From the NCBI RefSeq assembly GCF_039793925.1, contig NZ_JBAMME010000316.1:19714-83713 (forward strand): a DNA stretch of 64,000 nucleotides, read 5' to 3'. This DNA comes from Thermogutta sp039793925 (GTDB taxonomy: Bacteria > Planctomycetota > Planctomycetia > Pirellulales > Thermoguttaceae). The notes beneath the pieces were generated by a model that was not told the DNA's origin, did no database searches, and worked only from the letters and a program-made list of their open reading frames with translations. Both the position numbers and the translations under genes were made by a program. Positions 1 through 8,514 of this stretch are shown piece after piece; the first letter of the stretch is position 1, and each line of letters opens with the position of its first letter.

Positions 1-42
1 AGGGGCGGACGCGCGGAGCAGGTCCCTCCCAAGAATACGGAG

Positions 43-61
43 GGGCACGCTTGTCGTGCCC
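43..61. repeat. Intergenic palindromic repeat, copy 1
   Basis: GGGCACG, a 5-base loop, then CGTGCCC form a perfect 7-bp stem. The surrounding unit (GGAGGGGCACGCTTGTCGTGCCC, spanning 39-61) recurs in degenerate form at 4076-4099. There is no T-run next to it, so it reads as a dispersed intergenic repeat rather than a terminator. Its function is unknown. Confidence 0.4.
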
Positions 62-269
62 GCCGCGCCTGATTCAGGACCCTTTCCCCATTGATGCCCC
101 AATCTTCCCGGCTCATCGTGAGAAGCAGGAGTAAAAACACGCAGCGCAGAGTGAGAGTTGGTGAGATTTTTGGCCTTGTCAGAGCGGTCGGGCTCACGGT
201 AGTATCGCCCCGCATGGAAAGGCTTTGAAGTTTTGGTCGACGCGTAAAAATGCATCCACCAGGACGCCA

Positions 270-581
270 ATGATGGATCGCCGGACAGCTCTCAGGACGT
301 TTGCCACTTCTCTCTTAGGTGGGTGGTTACTTCAGCGAACATGCTCAGCCGACACTCCCGAGTGGTTGAATCCTGAAGTACTGAAAGCCTCTCTCCACAC
401 GGCGACACCCGAAGAGGAAGGCTTTATCGCCTACGTGGTCGGACTGGTGAAAGCCGGACGATTGCCTGCGGAAATCCTCCAGTCGGCGTATCTGTGGGCG
501 AAGAGAAAGCCCAAGTACAAATTTCAGTACTTCAAAAGAGCGATCATTCAACTGGCGGCTGCCCGCGGGATTCGCCTCTGA
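270..581 (+). CDS. Small hypothetical protein with Tat-like N-terminus
   Basis: A protein of about 103 aa that I do not recognise. It opens with MMDRRTALRTF followed by a short hydrophobic stretch (SLLGGWLL) and a likely cleavage region around CSADTPEW, which resembles a twin-arginine signal peptide. The mature part is short, charged and probably helical. The tandem ATG at 270/273 is preceded by AGGA at good spacing; a TTG at 225 in the same frame would add 15 residues and hide the signal. It has no operon partner, as the next gene (684-1142) is on the other strand. Its function is unknown; export is inferred only from the N-terminus. Confidence 0.55.
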   Translation: MMDRRTALRTFATSLLGGWLLQRTCSADTPEWLNPEVLKASLHTATPEEEGFIAYVVGLVKAGRLPAEILQSAYLWAKRKPKYKFQYFKRAIIQLAAARGIRL

Positions 582-683
582 CACCTCGTTCCCAGCGATG
601 CTTTTGACGCTCACCGGGGTACTGGAGGCTGGCGTCCTGCAGATGCCGAATTCGTCAGCCCCTCTGTGAAAACCATTTCGGGA

Positions 684-1142
684 TCAGCTTTCCAGCAACC
701 GTCGGACGCTATCCAGCAGGCGATCCATCGCGAATGGTTTACGGATGTAATCGTCTACGCCAAGCATTTCTGCGTACGCCTTGTGCCGACTCCCTTCGTT
801 GGCGGTGATCATGATGACACGGACGGGGACCTTCCGCGTTTGGCGGAGACGCTCTAGGACCAGAAAGCCGCTCCTCTTGGGCATCATCATATCGAGGATA
901 ACAAGGTCTGGGTTTTCCGCATCCGCCAGGGCCAGCCCTTGGTTTCCATCCCTCGCGATCAGGACCTCGTACCCCATCGCTTCTAGGGCCACCCGCATCG
1001 ATTCAACGATCTCCGGGTCGTCGTCGACCAGCAGGATTCGTTTGCGGCGTGCAGTGGATGCCGGAGACAGCTCCACCGCTGTCGCCGTGGTTTCATCCCG
1101 CACAGATTGGTCCCCAGTGCTGCTCGACTTTCGCACAGCCAT
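684..1142 (-). CDS. Stand-alone response-regulator receiver protein
   Basis: A 152-aa protein made of one CheY-like receiver domain after an N-terminal tail of about 33 residues. Visible landmarks are ILLVDDDPE (acidic pair), LVILDMMMP (phosphoacceptor Asp), the IMITAN switch Thr region and YIRKPF (conserved Lys-Pro). All phosphorylation residues are present, so it should be phosphorylated by a histidine kinase. There is no output domain, so it must act through protein contacts as single-domain regulators do. The start has GAGGA about 8 bases upstream. No cognate kinase is nearby. Confidence 0.88.
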   Translation of the reverse strand: MAVRKSSSTGDQSVRDETTATAVELSPASTARRKRILLVDDDPEIVESMRVALEAMGYEVLIARDGNQGLALADAENPDLVILDMMMPKRSGFLVLERLRQTRKVPVRVIMITANEGSRHKAYAEMLGVDDYIRKPFAMDRLLDSVRRLLES

Positions 1143-1428
1143 GGCCGTATCCTCGTCTCAGGAGGGAATCTTCTATCCGGCGGAAAAGACCGTGAGAACC
1201 AGTTAGCATTCACGGATTTCCGCGATATTTTTGGGTGGGAACCCTCACGGGCTTGGCTGCGACGCCAGCCCCGGAGCCCGCATGGGAGTCAAACCTCATA
1301 TTTCGTGTACCCGATAGCCCGCCATTTGTGCCCGGAGGTTCGCAAACCGGGATGGACGATCACTCCCCTTATGATGGCGTCTCGGCCAAATTATTTCAAC
1401 ACCGCTCCCCAAAATGGCGGGGCTGGAG

Positions 1429-2742
1429 TCAATCCGCTGTGACATTCAGGACGGCCAAAGTGGTCGAGCAATCCTGCCCGCCGACCAAAAGGAACTCGCC
1501 ATCAAATCCGCACACATCGACTTGCCCTAGCTCTCCGAGTTCACCCAAATTTGCAGGAGCTCGAACAGGAATATATCGGTCGGACATGCCCAACACGGCC
1601 TGGGGGCGGCCCGCCGGGTCGGTGACGAGGTCTTCCCAAAGAACCTGCAGCCGAGAACCAATAAGTTCCCCGATGTAACGCCGTCTCACTTGCTGGGCGA
1701 GCCGGTCCAAGTGGGCCGACCTTTCTTTCTTGACATGCTCCGGAACCTGATCGGGATACTCGGCGGCCGGGGTTCCCTCCCGCGGACTGAACCGGAAAAT
1801 GTGTATCTTTGCAAACCCCACCGTTTCCACAACCTGGCAGGTTTCTTCGAAATCGGTATCCGTTTCCCCGGGGAAGCCGACCATGATATCCGTAGTGATC
1901 GCCGGGTAGTACAGGGCCTGTTTCACCCGTTCGCAACGACGCAAGTAATACTCAACATCTGCTCGACGCCGCATCCGCTTGAGGATTTTCGGCGACCCGC
2001 TCTGTAGAGGGATATGGAGATGTGGGCAGATCCGATGGCCATTTTCCGCCATCAGCTCCAGGAGGCGGTCGCTCACTTCATTGACTTCCAGGCTCGACAG
2101 CCGAATGCGAAACCGATCATCGACACCGAGGAGTCGTGAAACGAGTTCGGCAAGATCGACCGATCGGTCGTCGTTCGGTCCGCGGCCAAATAACCCTAGG
2201 TGGACCCCTGTCAGCACCACTTCCCGATAGCCGTTGTCCACCAGTTGCCGAACTTCTAAGAGGATGTCTTCCACCGGGCGGCTCCACAACCCGGGGCGGA
2301 CTTGGGGAATAATGCAATATGTGCACGGCAAAACACAGCCGTCCTGGACTTTGACGTACGCACGATGGCGGCGAGCGAAAAACGAAATCCCCGTGGGGAC
2401 ATCCACAAGGCCTCGCCGGGCGAGACAATCCCGCATCTGACGCTTGTCGGTCAACACTTCCGAGACGCCGGGCATGGCCGCAATTTCGTCCGCCGCTTTG
2501 GCCGCAAAGCAGCCCATCACGATGATTTCGGCTTCGGGATGTTCCCGGGCGAGCCTTCGGAGAATCTTCCGGCATTCAGCGTCCGCCTGATGGGTGACCG
2601 TGCAGGTATTAAATATGACCAGGTCCACTGGGTCGTCGGGCTCAGCGTCCCGATACCCCAGATGGAGGAACCCCTGACGCAGGTATTCCGTCTCGTATTG
2701 GTTAACCTTGCATCCGAGCGTGATGGTACGAAGCGTCGGCAT
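1429..2742 (-). CDS. mtaB: tRNA t6A37 methylthiotransferase MtaB-like radical SAM enzyme
   Basis: This protein of about 437 aa has the MiaB/MtaB family layout. The N-terminal UPF0004 domain carries its cluster cysteines in TLGCKVNQYE, FNTCTVT and VMGCFAA. The radical-SAM core has CVLPCTYC (CxxxCxxC), and a C-terminal TRAM-like region follows. The TLGCKVNQYETE opening is typical of the MtaB branch, which adds methylthio to t6A at position 37 of ANN-decoding tRNAs; assignment over MiaB is from that motif and the length. An upstream in-frame TTG at 2766 is possible, but ATG 2742 places the family motif right after the start. It is monocistronic as far as seen. Confidence 0.87.
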   Translation of the reverse strand: MPTLRTITLGCKVNQYETEYLRQGFLHLGYRDAEPDDPVDLVIFNTCTVTHQADAECRKILRRLAREHPEAEIIVMGCFAAKAADEIAAMPGVSEVLTDKRQMRDCLARRGLVDVPTGISFFARRHRAYVKVQDGCVLPCTYCIIPQVRPGLWSRPVEDILLEVRQLVDNGYREVVLTGVHLGLFGRGPNDDRSVDLAELVSRLLGVDDRFRIRLSSLEVNEVSDRLLELMAENGHRICPHLHIPLQSGSPKILKRMRRRADVEYYLRRCERVKQALYYPAITTDIMVGFPGETDTDFEETCQVVETVGFAKIHIFRFSPREGTPAAEYPDQVPEHVKKERSAHLDRLAQQVRRRYIGELIGSRLQVLWEDLVTDPAGRPQAVLGMSDRYIPVRAPANLGELGELGQVDVCGFDGEFLLVGGQDCSTTLAVLNVTAD

Positions 2743-2909
2743 AAACAGAGGATTCTTTATCAACACACTTAGGTTGTCTGACAGAATTTAATCACACCAC
2801 TTGATGCCATTATACCGCAGGAGGTGCCGGCCGACCGGGGTCAGCGACCAATTTACCGTTTCCATCGGCGAGGACGCCAACTTCTTCCACCACCCGCATG
2901 CGGCGGGGC

Positions 2910-2943
2910 AAAAAACAAAACGCGAGCTCCGGGGGAGCTCGCG
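2910..2943 (-). terminator. Rho-independent terminator of the lipoprotein gene
   Basis: CGCGAGCTCC and GGAGCTCGCG form a perfect 10-bp stem around a GGG loop (2921-2943). On the minus strand the stem is followed by TTTTGTTTTTT. It sits about 80 bases after the stop of the lipoprotein gene that ends at 3021. Confidence 0.78.
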
Positions 2944-3020
2944 CTGCGTTTTCCATCATTCTCTAAAATGGAAGGGGCCAGGCCGAGTGCAAACTGCTCC
3001 TGACGGGATCGACCCCTGGA

Positions 3021-3467
3021 TCACTTCTGGGCCGGTTGTTGGGCCGGCGTTTGTTCGGCGGGAGCCGGCTGTTCGGCCGGTTTCTGCTCCGCGGGCTGGG
3101 CTGCGGGTTGTTCAGCCGGCTTCTGTTCGGCAGGCTGCCCCGCCGGCTTCTGTTCAGCAGGTTGTTCCGCCGGTTGCTCGGCCGGTTTTTGCTCAGCCGG
3201 TTGGGCGGCAGGCTGCTCGGGGGCTGGCGGCATGGTCACTCCGGCGGGTGCCGAAGGAGCCGGGAGCTCAGGTCCTTTCTGTTCGGCGGCACCTTGCGGC
3301 TCGGCTGGCTGCTCCTGACCAGCAGGTCGAACTTCGCTCGGAGCTTCTTTTTGAGTGGTACTCGCGGCGGGCGTTTTGCCCTTTTCTGTTTGAGTGGCTG
3401 GCTTCGGACAACCAACCACAGCGACCAACAATCCCAAAGCCACGAACAAAGCAACAATTCGTTTCAT
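3021..3467 (-). CDS. Pro/Ala/Glu/Gln-repeat lipoprotein
   Basis: A protein of about 148 aa. The signal peptide MKRIVALFVALGLLVAVVGC ends in a lipobox-like VVGC, so it is probably lipid-anchored. The rest is low complexity, and its C-terminal half is a run of PAEQ/PAEQK/PAEQP units with variants PAGQ, PAAQ and PAQQ. Such segments are likely extended and disordered, perhaps a spacer from the membrane. Start choice is firm: ATG 3467 has GGAGG 8 bases upstream, while the longer frame to 3506 lacks a signal peptide. Function is unknown. A strong terminator follows at 2910-2943, suggesting a single-gene transcript. Confidence 0.75.
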   Translation of the reverse strand: MKRIVALFVALGLLVAVVGCPKPATQTEKGKTPAASTTQKEAPSEVRPAGQEQPAEPQGAAEQKGPELPAPSAPAGVTMPPAPEQPAAQPAEQKPAEQPAEQPAEQKPAGQPAEQKPAEQPAAQPAEQKPAEQPAPAEQTPAQQPAQK

Positions 3468-4221
3468 CGCTACAACCTCCACTGTGAAACCACATACGGA
3501 CCACACGGGACGTCAGCGCCTGCGCCGACGTCCTGACAGGACCCACGATACAGCTCGGGGAGAGATTGCTTTCTTTGGACGGACCATCATTGCGGATAAA
3601 GCAGGCAAGACGTTCTTACCCTTCCACTAATATCGATTTGCTATTCTTTGCCCCTTATCCTGTTTTTCCAAGATGTGCCCCCAATCCGCATCCGGCAATC
3701 GCATTTCCCGCTTACAACTAATGATGCGATCTGAAGCCATCTTATTCCACCCCGGCCAGTTGGTGGTGCGCTTTTGATACCTGCAGTGCCATTGTGTACG
3801 CCCGGTCCAGACCGGGTTGTAACTTCTCCAAAACTCGCGACTTTCCCGCCAGATGCGGCTAATCCCGCGCGAATTGCCAGGCAAGACTCGAAAAACGATG
3901 TCCTTGAGGTTGTCCGGGGTAGCACAGATTGCTTATTTGCGCAGAGAAGCGGTGTGCCCAAACCTCACGGGGAACACCAGGTAGGAGCGCTCTTGGGGCC
4001 TAACAGTGCCAACGACTCGGATGATTCACCTTCAATGACTGGCCCTAACAAGCACGTTTTACCAAGCGGTATCCTGGAGGGCCACGCCGGTCGTGCCCCA
4101 CGAGAGATCGTGCTGGCGTCAGAAAGAGAACTCCTAAAAGAAATGGCAGTTCTCTGAAATTCCTCGCCGAGCCACGCGCTTCCCCTGGCTGTTGTGGACG
4201 GTGGGGCGATCGCCGCGACTA
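3468..4221. other. Long intergenic stretch without a supported gene
   Basis: About 750 bases. Open frames exist (for example plus 3774-4157 and minus 3965-4276), but none has a ribosome binding site, a recognisable domain or convincing composition. The stretch holds the 5' leader of the lipoprotein gene and the second repeat copy at 4076-4099. Confidence 0.5.
4076..4099. repeat. Intergenic palindromic repeat, copy 2
   Basis: A degenerate second copy of the unit at 39-61: GGAGGG, CACGC and GTCGTGCCC are shared, with a few substitutions that break one stem pair. It lies in a gene-free stretch. Confidence 0.4.
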
Positions 4222-5097
4222 TCAAGCTGGTGGGTTCCGCTGCTGAGGTGATTTGGCCAAGTGGGCATCTAGCCATCGGAGCACGTCCACGATGACCTGA
4301 TCTTTCTCCGGCTCGCTGAGGACTTCGTGATAAAGCCCCTCATACAGCCGCAACGTCTTATCGACGGTGGATGCCCGTTCGTAGAACAGCGTCGCGCCGT
4401 TTGCTGAAGAGAGCTTGTCGCCCGTGCCTTGGAGCAAAAGAAAAGGCGTTTCAAACTCGGTCGCGGCGTGCTGGAGTTTTTCCTGAAGATCAATGAGTTC
4501 CAGACCGGTTCGAAGCGGAAAACGACCGCGAAAAACGAGAGGGTCCTCACGGAGGGCTTTGAGCACCGCTGGGTCCCGCGATACAGCATGCTGACCGAAC
4601 CGCCGCGCCGTTTTCAATTGAACGACGCGGATGTCCGGAAAAACTTTCACAAGAAATCGTCCCAGTTCAATCAGCCATCGCGGTATCCGCACGGCAATCA
4701 TGATAGGCGGGGCACTGAGAACAGCACCTTTGACAGGTGGGCGTCGGGTGGCGCACCACAAAATGATTAGCCCGGCACCCATACTGTGTCCGAAAAGAAA
4801 ATCCGGCTCTCGGCCAGCCTCGCGGAGTTGCCGGCTGACGTCATCCAGGTCTTCGAGGTACTGATCGACATCGCGAACGCTGACCCTCGGACCTTCCGAA
4901 CGTCCGTGTCCCCGCAGGTCGATCATTTCCAGACTGTAGCCATGGGACGTCAACTGGTGGGCGAACCACTCATACCTACCGCAGTGTTCGAGAATCCCAT
5001 GCAATCCGAAAATACGTGCGCGGGGAGAAGAGTCGGCTGGCTCCCAAAGGCGTCCCACCAGCCGGGTGCCGTGGCGCGTTGTCCATGTCGTATCCAC
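4222..5097 (-). CDS. Alpha/beta hydrolase of the monoacylglycerol-lipase type
   Basis: A 291-aa single-domain serine hydrolase (Hydrolase_4 family). FGLHGILEHCGRY supplies the oxyanion HG motif, FGHSMGAG the nucleophile elbow with catalytic Ser, GTGDKLSS the acidic residue and YEGLYHEVL the catalytic His. DLRGHGRSEGP is the family signature seen in monoacylglycerol lipases and lysophospholipases. No signal peptide is seen, so it is probably cytoplasmic. The first start codon is GTG at 5097 and lacks a clear Shine-Dalgarno sequence. The true substrate cannot be told from sequence alone. Confidence 0.85.
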   Translation of the reverse strand: MDTTWTTRHGTRLVGRLWEPADSSPRARIFGLHGILEHCGRYEWFAHQLTSHGYSLEMIDLRGHGRSEGPRVSVRDVDQYLEDLDDVSRQLREAGREPDFLFGHSMGAGLIILWCATRRPPVKGAVLSAPPIMIAVRIPRWLIELGRFLVKVFPDIRVVQLKTARRFGQHAVSRDPAVLKALREDPLVFRGRFPLRTGLELIDLQEKLQHAATEFETPFLLLQGTGDKLSSANGATLFYERASTVDKTLRLYEGLYHEVLSEPEKDQVIVDVLRWLDAHLAKSPQQRNPPA

Positions 5098-5148
5098 GGG
5101 TGAGTCAAAGCGCTGATGGACGAAAAATTCCGCTCCTCGGCGTCTCCT

Positions 5149-5979
5149 TCATAATTTCAGCTCGCGGATAAGTGTTTCCGCTTGGTGATCCGTTGGGATC
5201 CACTGGTCGACACCATGCGGACCGATGGTTACCTGCAATTCAGCGGGACTTCGCGAGCCGAGAGCAATCACTTTGACACCCCTCAATTCCGGGTTATCCC
5301 TGATTTCACGCAAGGTGCGCGCCGTGTCGCAAGGCGTTTTTCGGGCGGGGAGGGGCTTATCAAAGTCGAAGACGATCAGATCGGGACGGGGATTCTTCGC
5401 CAGATAATCCAGAGCCTGGCATCCATTGAGCACGGTCTTCACTTTGAATCCTGCACGCTCGAGCACGGCCGCAATGGGACGCTGGCTTTTCTTGACGTTC
5501 TGAACGACCAGGGCCAGCCGTCCCTGCTGCGTTGGAGCGGTCTGTATGGAACAATCCGTCTTTCCGCCTGCAACCACCTGCCGAGTTTCATGAAGGTGGA
5601 CCAGAGCCTTATGAATTGTTTGATGGGCAAGCTCGATGTTCCCCTGTGACAATTGGGCTTCCGCATACTCGAGAGCCACGACCAGGCAGTCCAGGATTTT
5701 CTCGTACGCATCCCGCGTCTTGAACTGTGGCTCTCCGGGGGGCAAATCACCCCGTTGAGACGGGGCAATTCGCAAAGGGGGAGCCTGAGCGGAACTCTGC
5801 TGGGAGGTGTTCATCTCTTGCTGGAACGCCTCCAACAATTCTTCACGGAGTACCGGCACCTCCGGTGGCGCATCGATCCCCAACCTCACAGTGGATCCCG
5901 AAATCCGCACCACTTGAATAGACGTGTGCACGGTGGGAAGTACAATCCGTTCGTTTTCTCGGCGGGTCAGCACTAACAT
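5149..5979 (-). CDS. CsrA domain fused to a degenerate receiver domain
   Basis: A protein of about 276 aa. Residues 1-50 are a CsrA/RsmA RNA-binding domain: MLVLTRRENERIVL opening, VRLGIDAPPEVPV core and the essential Arg in VLREEL. A linker and helical region (about 60-145) follow, then a CheY-like fold (about 150-276). In the latter the phosphoacceptor-position Asp is kept (LIVFDFDKP), but the N-terminal acidic pair reads VVQN and the switch Lys-Pro reads IPTD, so phosphorylation in the usual way is doubtful. ATG 5979 has AGGAGG upstream; the longer frame to 6042 would place 21 odd residues before the CsrA start. CsrA proteins are normally about 60-75 aa and bind GGA sites in mRNA leaders. 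The fusion suggests an RNA binder with a protein-interaction or sensing module. Confidence 0.85.
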   Translation of the reverse strand: MLVLTRRENERIVLPTVHTSIQVVRISGSTVRLGIDAPPEVPVLREELLEAFQQEMNTSQQSSAQAPPLRIAPSQRGDLPPGEPQFKTRDAYEKILDCLVVALEYAEAQLSQGNIELAHQTIHKALVHLHETRQVVAGGKTDCSIQTAPTQQGRLALVVQNVKKSQRPIAAVLERAGFKVKTVLNGCQALDYLAKNPRPDLIVFDFDKPLPARKTPCDTARTLREIRDNPELRGVKVIALGSRSPAELQVTIGPHGVDQWIPTDHQAETLIRELKL

Positions 5980-6521
5980 GACGTCCTCCTTTCCTTGGTT
6001 GGTGTCCCCAGAACGATGTCCCATCGTACTGGGCGGCTCCACTCCGTTTGCTACGACGAGCGTGGTGTGGTGGTTGTCAGATTTCTGTGGTTTAGTGGCG
6101 TGAATTACGTTGTTAAGTTCTGGTCAATTACTCACAACCAAATATAGTCTGATCTTTCCGCACAGCAGGCACGATGCCGCAAAATCCACGCCGTTGCTAC
6201 GTTTTATTGACGCACACGGCGGATGGCTCTTACAGCCAAATTCACATTCGCACTTGTCTGGCGAGCGGCATGTAGCACCATGCCCGCCCAGCGGAGACTC
6301 TTACGGGAGTCTCGTGGCAAAATGGCGCGTCCGGCGGTCTGGTCCAATCGCCAGATGCAAACAACGTCATCCTGACGAGAAAGAACCTCGAAGGGGACGT
6401 CCTTGTCCGTGATCAATTGCCTTTTTAGCAATTCTTCAAAAATTGGCCAAGACCAATTTTTGGAAAACGTGAAATTCAAGAAAAGCGAGACGGACAAGGC
6501 GGTTATCGGGTAAAAGCGATC
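5980..6521. other. Intergenic stretch between STAS and CsrA-fusion genes
   Basis: About 540 bases with no convincing gene. A 97-residue minus frame at 6204-6497 lacks a ribosome binding site and any motif. The stretch holds a terminator-like palindrome at 6438-6461 and the leader of the CsrA-fusion gene. Confidence 0.5.
6438..6461 (-). terminator. Probable terminator after the STAS gene
   Basis: AAAAATTGG, a CCAAGA loop, then CCAATTTTT give a perfect 9-bp stem flanked by its own A and T runs. It lies about 60 bases after the STAS stop at 6522. A second AATTGC/GCAATT pairing adjoins it. The stem is AT-rich, so strength is uncertain. Confidence 0.5.
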
Positions 6522-6899
6522 TCAAAAGCTGGCCAGAGCATCCGCTTCGGTCTTAAAAATCTGGAAGATTGTGTCAAACCGGGTAATCTTGAACACTTCG
6601 TAAATGTTCGGATTGATCGAGCACAGTTTGACAACACCGCCCCGTTTGGATACCCGATTCTCTAAAGCCCGCAACTTTCCCAAAGCGCCACTGGAAAGAA
6701 ACTGCACATTGGCGAAATTGAGGAGCAGCTTCGTCCGATTTCCCTGGTCCACCAGCGAAAACAACTCCTGCCCCAGTTCCTGAATCCCCAGGTCATCGGT
6801 GATTCGGCTTTCCTTAAAATGAACAACCGTCACATCGTCAACTTCATAAACGTCGATGTGACGGAATTCCCCCAATTGCACGTGGTTGGGTTGAGTCAT
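6522..6899 (-). CDS. STAS-domain protein, anti-sigma factor antagonist type
   Basis: A 125-aa protein consisting of one STAS domain, like SpoIIAA/RsbV. VTVVHFKESRI begins the strand, and LLLNFANVQFLSSGALGKL carries the SS at the position where antagonists are phosphorylated by an anti-sigma kinase. The C-terminal helix region follows (NIYEVFKITRFDTIFQIF). In the family, the dephosphorylated form binds an anti-sigma factor and frees a sigma factor. No RsbW-like kinase or sigma factor is adjacent, so the partner is unknown. The product is cytoplasmic. Confidence 0.88.
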   Translation of the reverse strand: MTQPNHVQLGEFRHIDVYEVDDVTVVHFKESRITDDLGIQELGQELFSLVDQGNRTKLLLNFANVQFLSSGALGKLRALENRVSKRGGVVKLCSINPNIYEVFKITRFDTIFQIFKTEADALASF

Positions 6900-7121
6900 T
6901 GCCGCTGCTCGCTTTTCCGAACTCCTAGATGAGGGAAACCCCGGCCGAAACCCTTCCTCTAAACAGCCTGTTACGATTCACCGGGCCCCCTCCCAGTTCG
7001 ACCCTATCTTAGCGGGATTTTCTCAACTTGCAAGAGGCACACGGCAACGCCGCACTTTTCGCTCGGCCTTCGCCAAAGAAAACTTTCTCTACCGCGTTCT
7101 TCCGAGTCATGGACGTGTGGG

Positions 7122-7859
7122 CTACGTCCGTTGTTGGGCCGAAAGGACAGCCTCCCGAGCCCTCCAGGCCGCCACGATCAGATCCGCCGTCGTCTCCACT
7201 CCCCAGCGTTCCACATTGAGAACGAGGTCGTACCACTGCGGATCATTGACATCCTTATGGAAGAACTGCTGGACGAAGCGTTGCCGGGCCGCTTCGAGCT
7301 CCTGCACGAAACGTCGAGCTTCGGATTCGCTGAGCCCCTTCTCTTTTTGAATTCTCGCAACGCGATACTTCTCGGAAGCGACAATCCGGACGGCCAGTCC
7401 AGCATCGTCGGGCAACACGAAGCGAATTCCCCTCCCCACAAAAATGACCTGCCCTTTTCGCGCCGCCGCCCAAACCACGCGTTCCAGACAGGCCAGAAAC
7501 TTGTCACTGGAAATAACATGCGGATCCAGCCATTGTCCCAGTGTATCTCGCACCCAGTTGCCCGGTGACTCGTCAATTGACTCCAACTGGCTTCGCTCCA
7601 GGCAAAATCGTTGGGCCATGGCGTCGAGCACGTTTTTGTCGATGACATCCCACTGAAGTTTTTCGCCGACCCGCTGGGCGATTTCTTCCGCGCCGCAACC
7701 GGCCTGGCGCGAAATGGTGATGAACGGCCCGATTTTTCTTTGACCCGCATGTGCTTGATCAAATCGAATTACCCGTTCCGCAATCTGCTGGGCTGCTGAC
7801 CATTTGGCCATCTCTCGCTCGGCCGCCGCCCGAATCCGCGGTTCTCGAATGTCCACCAT
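7122..7859 (-). CDS. Cytidylate-kinase-like P-loop protein
   Basis: A protein of about 245 aa of the cytidylate-kinase-like family (Cytidylate_kin2). After an N-terminal helical region, FITISRQAGCGAEEIAQRVG carries a P-loop-like segment, WDVIDKNVLDAMA follows, and the VIFVGRGIRFVL strand and the VASEKYRVARIQKEKGLSESEAR lid region are visible. The P-loop lacks a GKS/GKT, as is usual in this subfamily, so the true substrate is uncertain. ATG 7859 has GGAGG 5 bases upstream; a TTG at 7898 would give 13 more residues. It has no obvious operon partner. Confidence 0.78.
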   Translation of the reverse strand: MVDIREPRIRAAAEREMAKWSAAQQIAERVIRFDQAHAGQRKIGPFITISRQAGCGAEEIAQRVGEKLQWDVIDKNVLDAMAQRFCLERSQLESIDESPGNWVRDTLGQWLDPHVISSDKFLACLERVVWAAARKGQVIFVGRGIRFVLPDDAGLAVRIVASEKYRVARIQKEKGLSESEARRFVQELEAARQRFVQQFFHKDVNDPQWYDLVLNVERWGVETTADLIVAAWRAREAVLSAQQRT

Positions 7860-8102
7860 GGCACCCTCCCGTTTGTTCGATAAGTCCCAAAAAGACAAGC
7901 CCTGCGCTACCGGTCATCCCTTGCCCCGGCACTTTCCACCGCGCATTCATTATAACCCCGGTCGTTTTAAAAAATCTAGAAAATTCGCGACCAGATGCTC
8001 GTCTTCAGATTGCCCCCGACGTGATCGTTCATGCCTTCGTTGCGGGGCTTCGCTTAAGCAAGTGCAGCGGTGGATGAAATGACCGCAAGAGCCTCGCGAA
8101 GA

Positions 8103-8447
8103 TCACACGGGATTCTCGATCGCAGCTTGGACTTCGGGAAACGTTTGCCGGACATCAACGAGCGTTAACCCAAGGAACAGTGCCAGGAAAAGTAAAGCCA
8201 CAGTAAAAACGATGCCATAAAACGGGTGGTCGTACCGCAAATGCATGAAAAACAGCGCAACCAGAGCAGCTTTCACCGTGGCTATTCCGATCGCCACCAA
8301 AAGATTCCCCGACCCCAGGTCGATCCAGGTGGCGGCTACCGTCAGTGCCGTGAGTACCAAAAGCGCGATGAAGACGGCCACCAGGACGTATCCTGGCACT
8401 ACGTGCCCTCCCGCATGATGTGCCTGGCCTGCATGCTGTGACGCCAT
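8103..8447 (-). CDS. coxD: Cytochrome c oxidase subunit IV
   Basis: A protein of about 114 aa with a His-rich N-terminus (HAGQAHHAGGH) and three membrane helices (about YVLVAVFIALLVLTAL, LLVAIGIATVKAALVALFF and GIVFTVALLFLALFLGL). The TVKAALVALFFMHLRY stretch is the hallmark of the CoxD/CyoD family of small oxidase subunits. It is the last gene of the minus-strand ACIII-caa3 operon, 67 bases after coxC. ATG 8447 is chosen because AAGAGGA lies 6 bases upstream; ATG 8453 is two codons longer. It probably stabilises the oxidase complex. Confidence 0.88.
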   Translation of the reverse strand: MASQHAGQAHHAGGHVVPGYVLVAVFIALLVLTALTVAATWIDLGSGNLLVAIGIATVKAALVALFFMHLRYDHPFYGIVFTVALLFLALFLGLTLVDVRQTFPEVQAAIENPV

Positions 8448-8514
8448 AGTCATTCCTCTTGGAAAGTCTCTCGCTTTAGGAGTTGCTTCCCTTACCGGAA
8501 GTCTCGCTTGGATC

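Noticed and set aside
3021..3230. Short tandem DNA repeats that could suggest a CRISPR array
   Set aside because: They are contiguous in-frame PAEQ codon repeats inside a lipoprotein gene, without spacers.
3774..4157. Plus-strand frame in the gap before the alpha/beta hydrolase
   Set aside because: No ribosome binding site, no recognisable domain, composition like non-coding DNA, and it runs through an intergenic repeat.
6204..6497. Minus-strand frame of 97 codons next to the STAS gene
   Set aside because: It begins within a terminator-like palindrome and lacks a ribosome binding site or motif.
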